Below, piece by piece: positions 7,354 through 15,069 of a stretch of 22,599 bases of DNA. The notes below the pieces were generated by a model. That model was given only the letters and a program-made list of their open reading frames with translations. It did not search any database and was not told the DNA's origin. The position numbers and the translations under genes were made by a program. Position 1 is the stretch's first letter. Every line of letters begins with the position of its first letter. Where the stretch lies: NCBI GenBank assembly GCA_034667545.1, contig JAXDJR010000001.1, forward strand, positions 1 through 22,599, given 5' to 3'. Origin of the DNA: DATAPE01 sp034667545 (lineage in GTDB: Bacteria; Actinomycetota; CADDZG01; WHSQ01).

Positions 7354-7743
7354 TCAGGCTTTGAGCTTGCGCCAGCCTCCCGCGCGGTTGTTGGCGATGA
7401 TCTGCTTGAACATCGTGCGCAGCGCGCGGGCGTTGATCTTGTCACCCTGGCGGATAGCGATGGTGCGTCCAGTCTTGTTGTTGTGGCCGCCGGTGATGAG
7501 CTCCGCCGGGTCCGGAACGATGCCGCCGTCGTAAAGAAACACGTTGACATGGTCTCGGGCCGCAAGGAGCGCGCAGACGTTTCCCTCCAGCACGAAGTAC
7601 GGCTGTACCGTGCGTTTGATCGTCTCTTCGACATCGGGATCAGCAGCGTGCACTAGCTCGCGCACTTGACGGCAGATCTGCTGCTGCCAATCCGGTAGAG
7701 CATCGATGTAGGCGTCCACGCGGGAGTCGCGCCGATCGCTCAC
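7354..7743 (-). CDS. DUF1801 (YdhG-like) domain protein
   Basis: A 129-residue cytosolic protein of the DUF1801/YdhG family, whose biochemical role is not established. The family pattern is clear: DAYIDALPDWQQQICRQVRELVHAADPDVEETIKRTVQPYF near the start, then VNVFLYDGGIV and a C-terminal basic helix (ARALRTMFKQII). The GTG at 7743 is chosen because homology begins directly after it; the frame is open upstream to 7830 but that leader is Arg/His/Gly-rich and unlike the family. The ribosome site is weak. It is convergent with the DinB-fold gene. Confidence 0.72.
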   Translation of the reverse strand: MSDRRDSRVDAYIDALPDWQQQICRQVRELVHAADPDVEETIKRTVQPYFVLEGNVCALLAARDHVNVFLYDGGIVPDPAELITGGHNNKTGRTIAIRQGDKINARALRTMFKQIIANNRAGGWRKLKA

Positions 7744-7854
7744 TGCGCGTCCGCCGAGTTCATCTGCCCCCCAGTGTGATGTGGCGTGGGCCCTCACTCC
7801 ACTGTGCGCCGGCCGTGTCTGAACGAACATACTGGTTTAGCTCTTAACTCGTTC

Positions 7855-8004
7855 CTAGCGGCCTCGGGGCCCAGCAATCTTCTTGAGCAGCGGCAGCGTG
7901 GGGGCGATCGCTACCAGGGCAAAGATGATTCCGACCAGAATGACGATCTAGTACCCAGCACCTGGCGGGTGCAGCGACTCGTCCAGCTGCGACCTCAGGA
8001 CCAC
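7855..8004 (-). pseudogene. Small membrane-protein gene interrupted by TAG
   Basis: Reading the minus strand from a GTG at 8004 gives VVLRSQLDESLHPPGAGY, then TAG (7948-7950), then in the same frame IVILVGIIFALVAIAPTLPL and LKKIAGPRGR before a second TAG at 7855-7857. The second part is one clean transmembrane helix with a basic cytoplasmic end, and the codons on both sides of the TAG are ordinary GC-rich choices. A single base change (TGG to TAG) would restore about 49 residues. I recognise no family. It lies divergently upstream of arsR, so the ArsR promoter could once have driven both sides. Alternatives are a sequencing error or chance openness. Confidence 0.42.
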
Positions 8005-8028
8005 CCCTGGTGTAGGGCGCCGGGCTCT

Positions 8029-8084
8029 ACATTGACATTCGTCGATGTATCGTCTAACGTGCCCATATCGACAAACTTCGATGA
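8029..8084 (+). promoter_or_regulatory. arsR promoter with two ArsR-type operators
   Basis: TTGACA (8032-8037) with exactly 17 bases to TAACGT (8055-8060) forms a plausible promoter. Over the -35 box, ACATTGAC (8029-8036) and GTCGATGT (8041-8048) are 8-base inverted arms with one mismatch and a 4-base spacer. A second site with the same 8-4-8 geometry lies at 8065-8084, with ATCGA and TCGAT as the matching core of its arms. Position and symmetry fit autorepression by the ArsR encoded at 8097. Confidence 0.62.
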
Positions 8085-8096
8085 AGAAAGGCTGCG

Positions 8097-8468
8097 ATGG
8101 AAGAGCTGTTGCTAGAGGATCGGACCTCGGCGGGTAAGGCCGGTGGTGACTGCTGCGCTCCGTTAGCGGGCCCGGAGATCTCTCCGGAAGAGGCTAAGGC
8201 CACTGCCGCCCTCTTCAAGGCGCTAGCCGACCCAACCCGGGTCCGGATGGTGAACATGCTTGCGAACAGCGCCGAGCCGGTGTGCGTGTGCGAGATGAAT
8301 GACCATTTCCACCTGGGGCAACCCACCGTGAGTCATCACTTGAAGAAGCTCGTGGGCGCCGGTCTCCTGCAAAGAGAGCAGCGCGGCACATGGGCCTACT
8401 ACTCGATCGATCGTGACGCGCTGAACCGGCTTGCCGACGTGACCAGAGCCACTAGGAGGACGAGATGA
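8097..8468 (+). CDS. arsR: ArsR-family arsenite-responsive repressor
   Basis: A 123-residue winged-helix repressor that should release DNA on binding As(III). The start is supported by an AAAGG site five bases upstream. The core has LFKALADPTRVRMVNML, then EPVCVCEMND, the recognition helix QPTVSHHLKKLVGAGLLQ and the wing REQRGTWAYYSI. Possible ligands are an N-terminal C19-C20 pair, as in the C. glutamicum ArsR1 type, and C63-x-C65 at the place of the E. coli ArsR site; the third E. coli cysteine is absent. Its stop overlaps the arsM start (ATGA), so the two are translationally coupled, and two matching palindromes precede the gene. Other metal(loid)s such as antimony are possible inducers. 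Confidence 0.93.
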   Translation: MEELLLEDRTSAGKAGGDCCAPLAGPEISPEEAKATAALFKALADPTRVRMVNMLANSAEPVCVCEMNDHFHLGQPTVSHHLKKLVGAGLLQREQRGTWAYYSIDRDALNRLADVTRATRRTR

Positions 8469-9289
8469 GTGACATCCGAGAGCAAGTGCGCGACCGCTAC
8501 GCACAGGCCGCTCGCGCGTTCAGCCAACCTCTCGCAAGCAGGCCTCAAAGCGGATGTTGTGGTGAGCCTTCAACCGATGAAGGCTCGGTAGCCTGCTGCG
8601 CTACTGCCCCCTCCCCGACTATCACCTCCGGCGGATGCTGCGGATCGACCGTCAGCTTCGGCCCCGAGCTCTACGAGATTGGAGATCGGAGCTCGGTGCC
8701 CGAGTCGGCTTTGCTCGCAAGCCTCGGTTGCGGCAATCCAACGGCAGTTGCAGAGCTCCAGACGGGCGAGACCGTCCTCGACCTGGGTTCCGGCGCGGGG
8801 ATCGATGTTCTGCTATCTGCACGGCGAGTGGGCCCCTCCGGGGAGGCTTACGGCCTAGACATGACCGACGAGATGCTGGCGCTTGCGGTGGCCAACAAAG
8901 CCAAGGCCGGCGCCGAAAACGTTGAGTTCCTGAAGGGCTATATCGAAGCGATCCCTCTGCCATCGGGAGTCATCGATGTGGTCATCTCCAACTGTGTGAT
9001 CAACCTGGCGGCCGACAAATCCAAAATCTTCTCTGAGGTCTTTCGGGTGCTAAGGCCGGGTGGCCGCATTGGGATAAGTGATGTCGTCGCATCCGACGGA
9101 CTGTCGGCCGCCGAAAGAGCCGAGCGCGGCAGCTACGTCGGTTGCATAGCGGGCGCGCTCTCCTTCTCCGAATACGAAGCTGGCCTGCGATCCGCCGGAT
9201 TCGAAGCTGTCTCCATCACGTCAACCCATCCAGTGGGCGATGGAATGCACTCGGCGATCGTCAAAGCCACCAAACCAAACGGCTCTTAA
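8465..9289 (+). CDS. arsM: Arsenite S-adenosylmethionine methyltransferase
   Basis: A 274-residue cytosolic enzyme that methylates As(III) using S-adenosylmethionine, giving methylated and ultimately volatile arsenicals. An AGGAGGA at 8454-8460 and the ATGA overlap with arsR set the start. SAM motif I is VLDLGSGAGID (104-114). ArsM hallmarks are SNCVINLAADK with C177 and GSYVGCIAGAL with C227, matching the two conserved arsenite-binding cysteines of the family; FSEYEAGLRSAGF follows as usual. The N-terminus is unusually rich in vicinal cysteines: C31-C32, C44-C45 and C58-C59, about 13 residues apart, which may help capture arsenite. No other methyltransferase fits better. Confidence 0.94.
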   Translation: MSDIREQVRDRYAQAARAFSQPLASRPQSGCCGEPSTDEGSVACCATAPSPTITSGGCCGSTVSFGPELYEIGDRSSVPESALLASLGCGNPTAVAELQTGETVLDLGSGAGIDVLLSARRVGPSGEAYGLDMTDEMLALAVANKAKAGAENVEFLKGYIEAIPLPSGVIDVVISNCVINLAADKSKIFSEVFRVLRPGGRIGISDVVASDGLSAAERAERGSYVGCIAGALSFSEYEAGLRSAGFEAVSITSTHPVGDGMHSAIVKATKPNGS

Positions 9290-9350
9290 GGGAGCACAAG
9301 GAGCCCTTGCGCGACGAGATGCAGCCTCACCCCTGGACGAAAAGACCATC

Positions 9351-9782
9351 GTGAAGGACACCCCGGTAGTCCTGTTCGTCTGCGTTCATAACGCTGGTCG
9401 ATCACAGATGGCGGCCGCGCTCCTAGATCGCGCCGCGCGTGGAAAGGTTCACGTCCTTTGTGCAGGGACGACACCCGCCAACGAGATCTACCCCGCTGTG
9501 CGAGACGCTATGAGCGAGCTAGGTATCGATCTACATCACGAGCATCCGAAGACGCTCACCGAAGCAGTCGTTCGCAAAGCGGATATCGTGATCACGATGG
9601 GCTGCGGTGACGCGTGTCCAGTCTTCCCGGGAAAGCGTTATCTCGATTGGGACCTGGAAGACCCGGCCGACAAGCCGATCGAGTTGGTCCGCCCCATCCG
9701 AGACGAGATAGAGCGCCGCGTACAAGTGCTCGTCAAGGAACTAATCCCGATGGTTGGTGATTTCACGACTCGGGCGGGTTAA
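9351..9782 (+). CDS. arsC: Arsenate reductase, LMW-phosphatase fold, probably mycothiol-dependent
   Basis: A 143-residue reductase converting As(V) to As(III). The phosphatase-type loop is CVHNAGRS (C11 to R17). Further on are CAGTTPANEIYPAV, KTLTEAVVRKADIVITMGCG and DACPVFPGKRYLDWDLEDPADKP. The MGCGDACP block (C85, C89) resembles actinobacterial mycothiol-coupled arsenate reductases rather than the thioredoxin-coupled C82/C89 type of S. aureus; this assignment is from memory of the families. The GTG at 9351 starts exactly before the conserved core. The frame stays open back to an ATG at 9240 inside arsM, so a longer product cannot be excluded, and an AAGGAG at 9298-9303 has no in-frame start behind it. 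It lies 61 bases after arsM. Confidence 0.92.
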   Translation: MKDTPVVLFVCVHNAGRSQMAAALLDRAARGKVHVLCAGTTPANEIYPAVRDAMSELGIDLHHEHPKTLTEAVVRKADIVITMGCGDACPVFPGKRYLDWDLEDPADKPIELVRPIRDEIERRVQVLVKELIPMVGDFTTRAG

Positions 9783-9844
9783 GCAAGTGAATCAGGTACG
9801 GAGCAGCTTCGCGGGAGGAGTGCACGACATCATCGGCGATGGAT

Positions 9845-10228
9845 CTACTCCTCTTCGAGGACTGAGAGGATGTTGCCTGCTGGATCCTTGAACCAAGCGA
9901 TCGCCGGCCCCCGTCCTCGGGAGATTCCCTTCTCATCCTGGCCGAAATCTGCTCCGTACCGCTCGAAGCTGACGCCGCGGGAGGCCAGTTCGTCCACCGT
10001 TTCGTCGATGTCGTCGACCGGGAAGTTCAGGATGGTGAAGGTTGCGGGAACATGATCGGGCTTTATATAAACGAGTACGTCACGAGTTCCCTCGAAGTGC
10101 AGCGCCATCAGACCGTTGTCCTCATCCAGCATCGATGTCCTCACCCCAAGGGTGTCACCGTAGAACTCCCTGGCCTTGCTCAAGTCGGCCACGGCAAATC
10201 CGGTAAAAGCCTTACTGTTTCCCAGCAT
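9845..10228 (-). CDS. VOC (glyoxalase/bleomycin-resistance) family protein
   Basis: A 127-residue protein with the paired beta-alpha-beta-beta-beta modules of the vicinal-oxygen-chelate fold: FTGFAVADLSKAREFYGDTL opens module one, ILNFPVDDIDETVDELASRG opens module two, and AIAWFKDPAGNILSVLEE closes it. An excellent ribosome site (GGAAGGAGA) precedes the ATG at 10228. It has no cysteine at all, so it is not the ArsI C-As lyase despite lying convergent to arsC, 62 bases away. Its substrate is unknown; members range from dioxygenases to drug-binding proteins. Confidence 0.82.
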   Translation of the reverse strand: MLGNSKAFTGFAVADLSKAREFYGDTLGVRTSMLDEDNGLMALHFEGTRDVLVYIKPDHVPATFTILNFPVDDIDETVDELASRGVSFERYGADFGQDEKGISRGRGPAIAWFKDPAGNILSVLEEE

Positions 10229-10385
10229 CAGCGTCTCCTTCCGATCCTTGGCCCGAGCATGGAAGCCGCCCCATCTGGGGCAGCCGACCTCGAGTAGCGC
10301 AATCTATGCCTTGTAGACCGCTTGCGGGCCGGAAAGTCATCGGTGGACGGCTCTACGGCCCCCTCCCTAAAGCCTCAACGGGCAG

Positions 10386-11591
10386 ATGTCGATGACCACA
10401 GTGATGAGACACCTATCCCTTGCCGCACCCAGTGACACCACTGCATCTCATGGCAGTCTGATCCAATACGTCGAAAGGAACGACAGACCTCTTTCCGACG
10501 TCCTTCTGGACCTCGAACCCATGCAGGAGGCCACCGACCTGCGTGACCTCTATGCGGGCCTCGCGCGAGCCATAGTCATGGCGGTAAGAGCCGACGCGTG
10601 CCTGATATCGGTCCTCGACGAGGACGGTGAAACGCTCCGCGATGTCTCAGCCAGCGTAGTTCCCCCGGCCCACCTCAACCACATCGCCGACGAATACCAG
10701 CTCAGCGATTACCCGCTCACACGAGCAGTGATCGATACCAGGCAGAGCTCGATCGTGTCCGTGGGGGATTCGACCGCAGATCGCGCCGAAGCCGGATACC
10801 TGAAGGACCTCGGCTATTCGCACGTCATCCTTGCCTGTCTAACGCTCGAAGGCCGCGGGATCGGGATCGTGGAGGCGTACCGCGTTGATGAGCGGCCGTT
10901 CCGGACCGAAGATCCCCGTCAGATCGAGGTCTTGACTCGCTTCGCAATGAACTCATACGCCAATATCAAATTGGCCTCTCGGTTGGAATCGCACTACACG
11001 GAGACGATCGAAACGCTCGTCTCCGCCCTCGAAGCCCGCAATCCCGACACGAATGCGCACGCGAAGCGGATCCCTGCACTGGCTCTGGGACTCGCGTCCG
11101 CGATGCATCTGCCGATCCAATTCCGCCGCACGCTGCGCCTTGGCGCGATCCTTCACGACGTTGGCAAGATCGGCGTCCCAGATTCGATCCTCTTGAAGCC
11201 CGCGGCTCTTACCGATGCGGAATGGCAGATCATGCGCCAGCATCCCGCGATCGGCGAGCAGATGTTGCGGCCGATCGACTTTCTGTCGTCCATCCTGCCT
11301 ATCGTGCGACATCATCACGAGCGCTGGGACGGCGGCGGCTATCCGGACGGCCTGGTCGAAAAGAGCATCCCGCTGGGGGCGAGGATCGTCACTGTGTGCG
11401 ACACGTTCGACGCGATGATTTCCGACCGACCCTATCGGGCCGGATTGCCGGTTGCAGCGGCCGTGGAAGAGCTATCGAAATGCTCTGGGACTCAATTCGA
11501 TCCAAGGTGCGCAGAGGCGCTCGTAGACCTCGTGACTTTGGTCGGGGAGGACAGTCTCGAAGAGAAACTGGTGCGTTTCGCGATCCCATGA
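10386..11591 (+). CDS. GAF / HD-GYP domain protein, putative c-di-GMP phosphodiesterase
   Basis: A 401-residue soluble signalling protein. Residues about 48-190 form a GAF-like sensor domain, and 200-375 an HD-GYP domain that in characterised members hydrolyses cyclic di-GMP. Visible motifs are DTNAHAKR (H225), ILHDVGKIGVPD with the metal-binding H257-D258, HP at 286-287, HHHERWDGGGYPDG (309-322, with the GYP signature) and CDTFDAMISDRPYR. All ligand residues expected for activity appear present. The ATG at 10386 has no strong ribosome site, and a second ATG lies two codons later. A membrane histidine kinase begins 15 bases after the stop, so the two are likely co-expressed. Confidence 0.88.
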   Translation: MSMTTVMRHLSLAAPSDTTASHGSLIQYVERNDRPLSDVLLDLEPMQEATDLRDLYAGLARAIVMAVRADACLISVLDEDGETLRDVSASVVPPAHLNHIADEYQLSDYPLTRAVIDTRQSSIVSVGDSTADRAEAGYLKDLGYSHVILACLTLEGRGIGIVEAYRVDERPFRTEDPRQIEVLTRFAMNSYANIKLASRLESHYTETIETLVSALEARNPDTNAHAKRIPALALGLASAMHLPIQFRRTLRLGAILHDVGKIGVPDSILLKPAALTDAEWQIMRQHPAIGEQMLRPIDFLSSILPIVRHHHERWDGGGYPDGLVEKSIPLGARIVTVCDTFDAMISDRPYRAGLPVAAAVEELSKCSGTQFDPRCAEALVDLVTLVGEDSLEEKLVRFAIP

Positions 11592-11606
11592 CCTCTAGAT
11601 AGGTCG

Positions 11607-13721
11607 ATGAGGCCCCGACCCTCGTCAGGAGAGAGCACAATCGAGGCCATGAGCAGTAAGACTGCTCCGCCGGAGTCCATGGCCCACCATAGGCAGGGCC
11701 AGATCTGGCTTGTCTGGGGGCTGCTCGGATCGACAGCAATGCTCCTGGCGCTGTCGTTGGTGCCCGCTCTCGGTGGCCAAGGCTGGCAATCGCTCGGTTC
11801 GACGCCGGTTTCGATCGGATTCGCGTTAGTCGGCGCTCTCGTTGCCGCCCGAACCTCCAACCGAGTGGGGTGGTTGTTCCTCGCCGAGGCTCTCATCCTC
11901 GCATTCAGCGTCTTCGCTCACGGCTACGCGGCGCAGACGGGAGGCGCGCCTCTGCCGGGCGCCGCGTGGGTTGGGTGGGCGTTCACGGTGGTGCTCAACG
12001 GGACGTTTCCCGCATTGACGCTTGCGCTGCTCGTCTTTCCGAACGGCCGGATGGCGTCGTCTGGGTGGCGTCCCATCGCTTGGCTCACTGTGAGCGCCGG
12101 TGTCATCGCTGCGGCCTGCAGCGCTGTTTCGAGTGTCAATTTCTCCAACAACTTCTCTCCCCTGACCGATCCGGTCACCCTTATACGGCCGGCGCTGCTT
12201 ACTGGCCTCTTCAACGCGGCCTTAGGACTTCTCAGCCTTCTCTTTCTCATCGCCGCGGGTTCCCTCGTTGTCCGGCTCATCCGGGCCGAGGGCGATCAAA
12301 GGCTGCAGCTCAAATGGGTTGTCTACGCCACGGCTCTTGCAGCAGTCGCCATATTCGTAGCTACGCTCGCACTGCCCAATCCAAGTGTGGCGTTCGGTCT
12401 CTTCGCACCATTGATCCCGGTGGCAGCCGGCGTTGCCATCTTCAAGTACCGGCTCTACGACATCGATCTGGTGATCAATAAAACATTGGTGTTCGGAGCA
12501 CTCGCCGCCTTCATCACTGCCGTCTATGTGGCGATCGTTGTCGGCATAGGTGCGGCGGTCGGGCAAGGACGGAACCCGAACCTGGAACTGTCGATCCTTG
12601 CCACCGCAATCGTAGCGGTGGGCTTTCAGCCGGCCAGGGACAAAGTTCAACGGCTGGCCAACCGTCTCGTGTACGGAACCCGCGCCACGCCCTATGAGGT
12701 CTTGTCTGAGTTCGCGTCGCGGATGGCTTCCGGGTACGAAAGTGACGACCTACTTCCCCGAATGGCAAGGATCCTTGGGGAGGGTACGGGCGCGAAGAAC
12801 GCCGAGGTGTGGCTGAAAGTTGCGGACCAACTTCGAGTGGAAGCCACATGGCCGGAATCAGAGGCTCTGCCTCCGCTTCCGATGCGGAGCGCAACGCTAC
12901 CGCCCATCCCTCACGCATCGCTTGCTCTTCCCGTCGTGCACCGGGCCGAGGTGCTCGGGGCTCTGTCGCTGACCAAGCCTTCGGGCGACCGGCTAACGCC
13001 CACCGAGGAGAAACTCGCCGCCGACCTGGCTTCGGGCGCAGGTCTAGTGCTTCGAAACGTCCGCTTGACGGAAGAGCTCTTGGATCGTCTCGAGGATCTC
13101 CGAGCGTCGCGTCAGCGTCTCGTCGCAGCCCAAGATGCCGAGCGGCGGAGACTCGAGCGCAACATCCACGATGGCGCACAGCAACAACTCGTTTCGCTGG
13201 CGCTGAAGATTCGGCTCGCACGCAGGCTCACCGTCCAGGACCCGGCGAAGGCAAACGTCCTCCTGGAGGAGACCGAGCATGAGGTCACAGAAGCCCTGGA
13301 GGATCTGCGCGATCTCGCGCGCGGGATCTATCCGCCGTTGCTGGCCGATCAGGGTCTTGTTATGGCGCTAGAGGCTCAAGCTCGCCGCGCCCCTCTCCCG
13401 GTCGACATCGAGGGTGAATCGATATCTCGCTATGCGCAGGAGACTGAAGCCTGCATCTATTTCTGCGTGTTGGAAGCACTGCAGAACGCGGCTAAGTACT
13501 CCCAGGCCGAGCACGTGAGTGTCCGGCTGGCAGGCCGACACGGTGCCCTCGAGTTCACCGTCACCGACGACGGCCTGGGATTCGAACCGGAGGAGCGAGG
13601 CTATGGAACGGGTCTTCAAGGCATGTTCGATCGATTGGCCGCGCAGGGCGGAGATCTTCGGGTCGCCTCGGAACCCAATCGAGGGACGACAATAAGCGGC
13701 CGTCTTCCGGTGTCAGCATAG
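11607..13721 (+). CDS. Membrane sensor histidine kinase (HisKA_3, NarL-type)
   Basis: A kinase of up to 704 residues. The N-terminal half has about eight to nine hydrophobic segments (from about 33 to 340) that would lie in the membrane. A linker and GAF-like region (about 360-485) follows, then a HisKA_3 dimerisation domain with phospho-acceptor H521 in ERRRLERNIHDGAQQQL, and an HATPase with the N box ALQNAAKYS (N627), DDGLGF and GTGLQGM. All catalytic boxes look intact. Start is uncertain: ATGs at 11607, 11649 and 11679 all lie before the first membrane helix, and none has a clear ribosome site. No response regulator is adjacent on either side; the upstream partner is the HD-GYP protein. 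Ligand unknown. Confidence 0.88.
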   Translation: MRPRPSSGESTIEAMSSKTAPPESMAHHRQGQIWLVWGLLGSTAMLLALSLVPALGGQGWQSLGSTPVSIGFALVGALVAARTSNRVGWLFLAEALILAFSVFAHGYAAQTGGAPLPGAAWVGWAFTVVLNGTFPALTLALLVFPNGRMASSGWRPIAWLTVSAGVIAAACSAVSSVNFSNNFSPLTDPVTLIRPALLTGLFNAALGLLSLLFLIAAGSLVVRLIRAEGDQRLQLKWVVYATALAAVAIFVATLALPNPSVAFGLFAPLIPVAAGVAIFKYRLYDIDLVINKTLVFGALAAFITAVYVAIVVGIGAAVGQGRNPNLELSILATAIVAVGFQPARDKVQRLANRLVYGTRATPYEVLSEFASRMASGYESDDLLPRMARILGEGTGAKNAEVWLKVADQLRVEATWPESEALPPLPMRSATLPPIPHASLALPVVHRAEVLGALSLTKPSGDRLTPTEEKLAADLASGAGLVLRNVRLTEELLDRLEDLRASRQRLVAAQDAERRRLERNIHDGAQQQLVSLALKIRLARRLTVQDPAKANVLLEETEHEVTEALEDLRDLARGIYPPLLADQGLVMALEAQARRAPLPVDIEGESISRYAQETEACIYFCVLEALQNAAKYSQAEHVSVRLAGRHGALEFTVTDDGLGFEPEERGYGTGLQGMFDRLAAQGGDLRVASEPNRGTTISGRLPVSA

Positions 13722-14405
13722 GTGAAGGAACGGGACCAGATCACCCTGCTGCGCTTGAACAGAAAGTAATCGGTACGACCCACGGACGATGCCGTCCCTC
13801 CGATTTGAGGACGTCTGCTCCTTAAGTTAGGGATCGTCCCTCTTTGGGCCACGTCAGTCCTATCGCGCGGTCGCTTTGCACCAGTTCGGACAGTCATTGC
13901 CGATCAGTACGCTCGGGCCAGTCGCCGCTTGGTCGATAGCGCCGCATGCGTGAAGTATGTTCAGGCGAACACCAAGTCAAGCTCGATGGGCGGTCGAGCT
14001 TTCTTCGCACGCCGCGGGGGGTGACCATAGTTGGACCGATTGAGCGTCACTCCTACGGCTGTCACGCCCAATTTAGCTCTTTGTCCTCGGGTGCGCAGCG
14101 ATCCTGCTGACAGCCCTTCTCGTTATAGTGAGGGACACCAAACCTTCCATAGCCACCAGCCACCGGCGCGAACCCGCTATCACCCCGCCCAATCCAGAGA
14201 CAGGAGTCGACACTGAAGGCGGCGGGAATGGGTACAACAGAGCCGTGAATCGAAACCAGTCGCGAACCATGAATGGGGCGGCCCCTGCGCGGATGGGCGC
14301 AACTAGAAGATGGGCGGGACGACTCGTGATCGTTTCGAAATCAGCGAACCAGGCCCTACCGACGCAAGTGCAGCAGACGACCGCCTAGAGGAAGAGGTAC
14401 AGCAA
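13722..14405. other. Gene-free stretch between kinase and DivIVA-like gene
   Basis: Short frames exist on both strands but none resembles a protein family. A plus-strand frame between about 13884 and 14023 is open but unrecognised. The notable items are a perfect hairpin at 13979-14001 and TATAGT at 14124-14129, which could be a -10 box for the downstream gene, although no -35 box stands at the right distance. The DivIVA-like frame itself remains open upstream to 14310. Confidence 0.35.
13979..14001 (+). terminator. Perfect 8-bp hairpin followed by T-rich run
   Basis: AAGCTCGA (13979-13986) and TCGAGCTT (13994-14001) pair perfectly around the 7-base loop TGGGCGG and are followed by TCTTCG. 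It could be a weak Rho-independent terminator for the kinase message, though it lies 258 bases past the stop codon, or a palindromic protein-binding site. Confidence 0.35.
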
Positions 14406-15047
14406 ATGCCAATCTTGCCCGAAGAGATTGCCACCGCAACATTCACGCGGGTTCACCGCCAGGGCTACCACAGCGGAGAGGTAGAGGCCTTCCTGCAGAC
14501 CGTGGCAGCAGATTACAGCGCCGCGCTGGAGAAGCTTTTGCTCACACGGAACGAGCCTGTTGAGGTTGACGTTGGAGACGAAGTCAACACCATCTTGCGT
14601 GCGGCGCGCGTATCCGCCAACACTTTGGTGCAGCGGGCCCAAGAAGAAGCAGCTGCCATCGAGAAGGCCGCCACCGAGAAGGCCCAAGGTATCGAGACAC
14701 AAGCCTCCGAGGCGCGCGTGCGCGCATTTGAGGCGGCCTCGACGCAAGCCAAGGGCGTAAAGGATGAAGCAGATCGATACGCTTACGAGCTGCGGAGCCG
14801 GACCGAGACTGAAACGCGGCAGCTGATTGAAGCCGCCGAACAGCGAGCTCGCCAGCTATACGCGTACAACCAGCAGCTGAGCCAGCACCTTGAGGAGATC
14901 GAGCGGCTCGTATCTGCACTGCGCAACGAGCTAGACAGCCCTGCCGAGGTATGGCCCGACGGGCAACCAGCTGATGCACCCGTTGCGACCCCTCGGGAGC
15001 AGGTCGTTGGGAACGGTAACCGGCCGCCTCAGAAAGAGCGCGTATAA
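14406..15047 (+). CDS. DivIVA-domain coiled-coil protein
   Basis: A 213-residue cytoplasmic, membrane-associating coiled-coil protein of the DivIVA/Wag31 kind, implicated in polar growth or septum placement. The N-terminus MPILPEEIATATFTRVHRQG followed by YHSGEVEAFL is the DivIVA membrane-binding signature (TF..V.RGY...EV..FL). Residues about 60-180 are a long Ala/Glu/Arg-rich coiled coil and the tail is Pro-rich and disordered. I chose the ATG at 14406 because GAGGAAGAGG lies 8 bases upstream and the domain begins right there; an in-frame ATG at 14310 would add 32 polar residues. No ftsZ or sep genes adjoin it, so it is likely a paralogue. It converges with the LamG-like gene, 22 bases apart. 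Confidence 0.82.
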   Translation: MPILPEEIATATFTRVHRQGYHSGEVEAFLQTVAADYSAALEKLLLTRNEPVEVDVGDEVNTILRAARVSANTLVQRAQEEAAAIEKAATEKAQGIETQASEARVRAFEAASTQAKGVKDEADRYAYELRSRTETETRQLIEAAEQRARQLYAYNQQLSQHLEEIERLVSALRNELDSPAEVWPDGQPADAPVATPREQVVGNGNRPPQKERV

Positions 15048-15069
15048 AAAATTGGATTCATTCGCTGAT

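Noticed and set aside
9815..9853. GAGGAGT/ACTCCTC inverted arms between arsC and the VOC gene as a terminator
   Set aside because: Arms are 7 bases with a 25-base loop and no T-run; too weak to call.
9845..10228. VOC protein as ArsI (C-As lyase) of the ars operon
   Set aside because: ArsI needs cysteines to bind organoarsenicals and this protein has none; it is also on the opposite strand with its own ribosome site.
10268..10281. GCCCC-ATCT-GGGGC mini-hairpin upstream of the VOC gene
   Set aside because: A 5-bp GC stem is expected by chance at this base composition and it has no clear regulatory position.
12514..13221. Minus-strand open frame of 235 codons opposite the histidine kinase
   Set aside because: Shadow of the kinase gene with Arg/Pro-rich translation and no family similarity.
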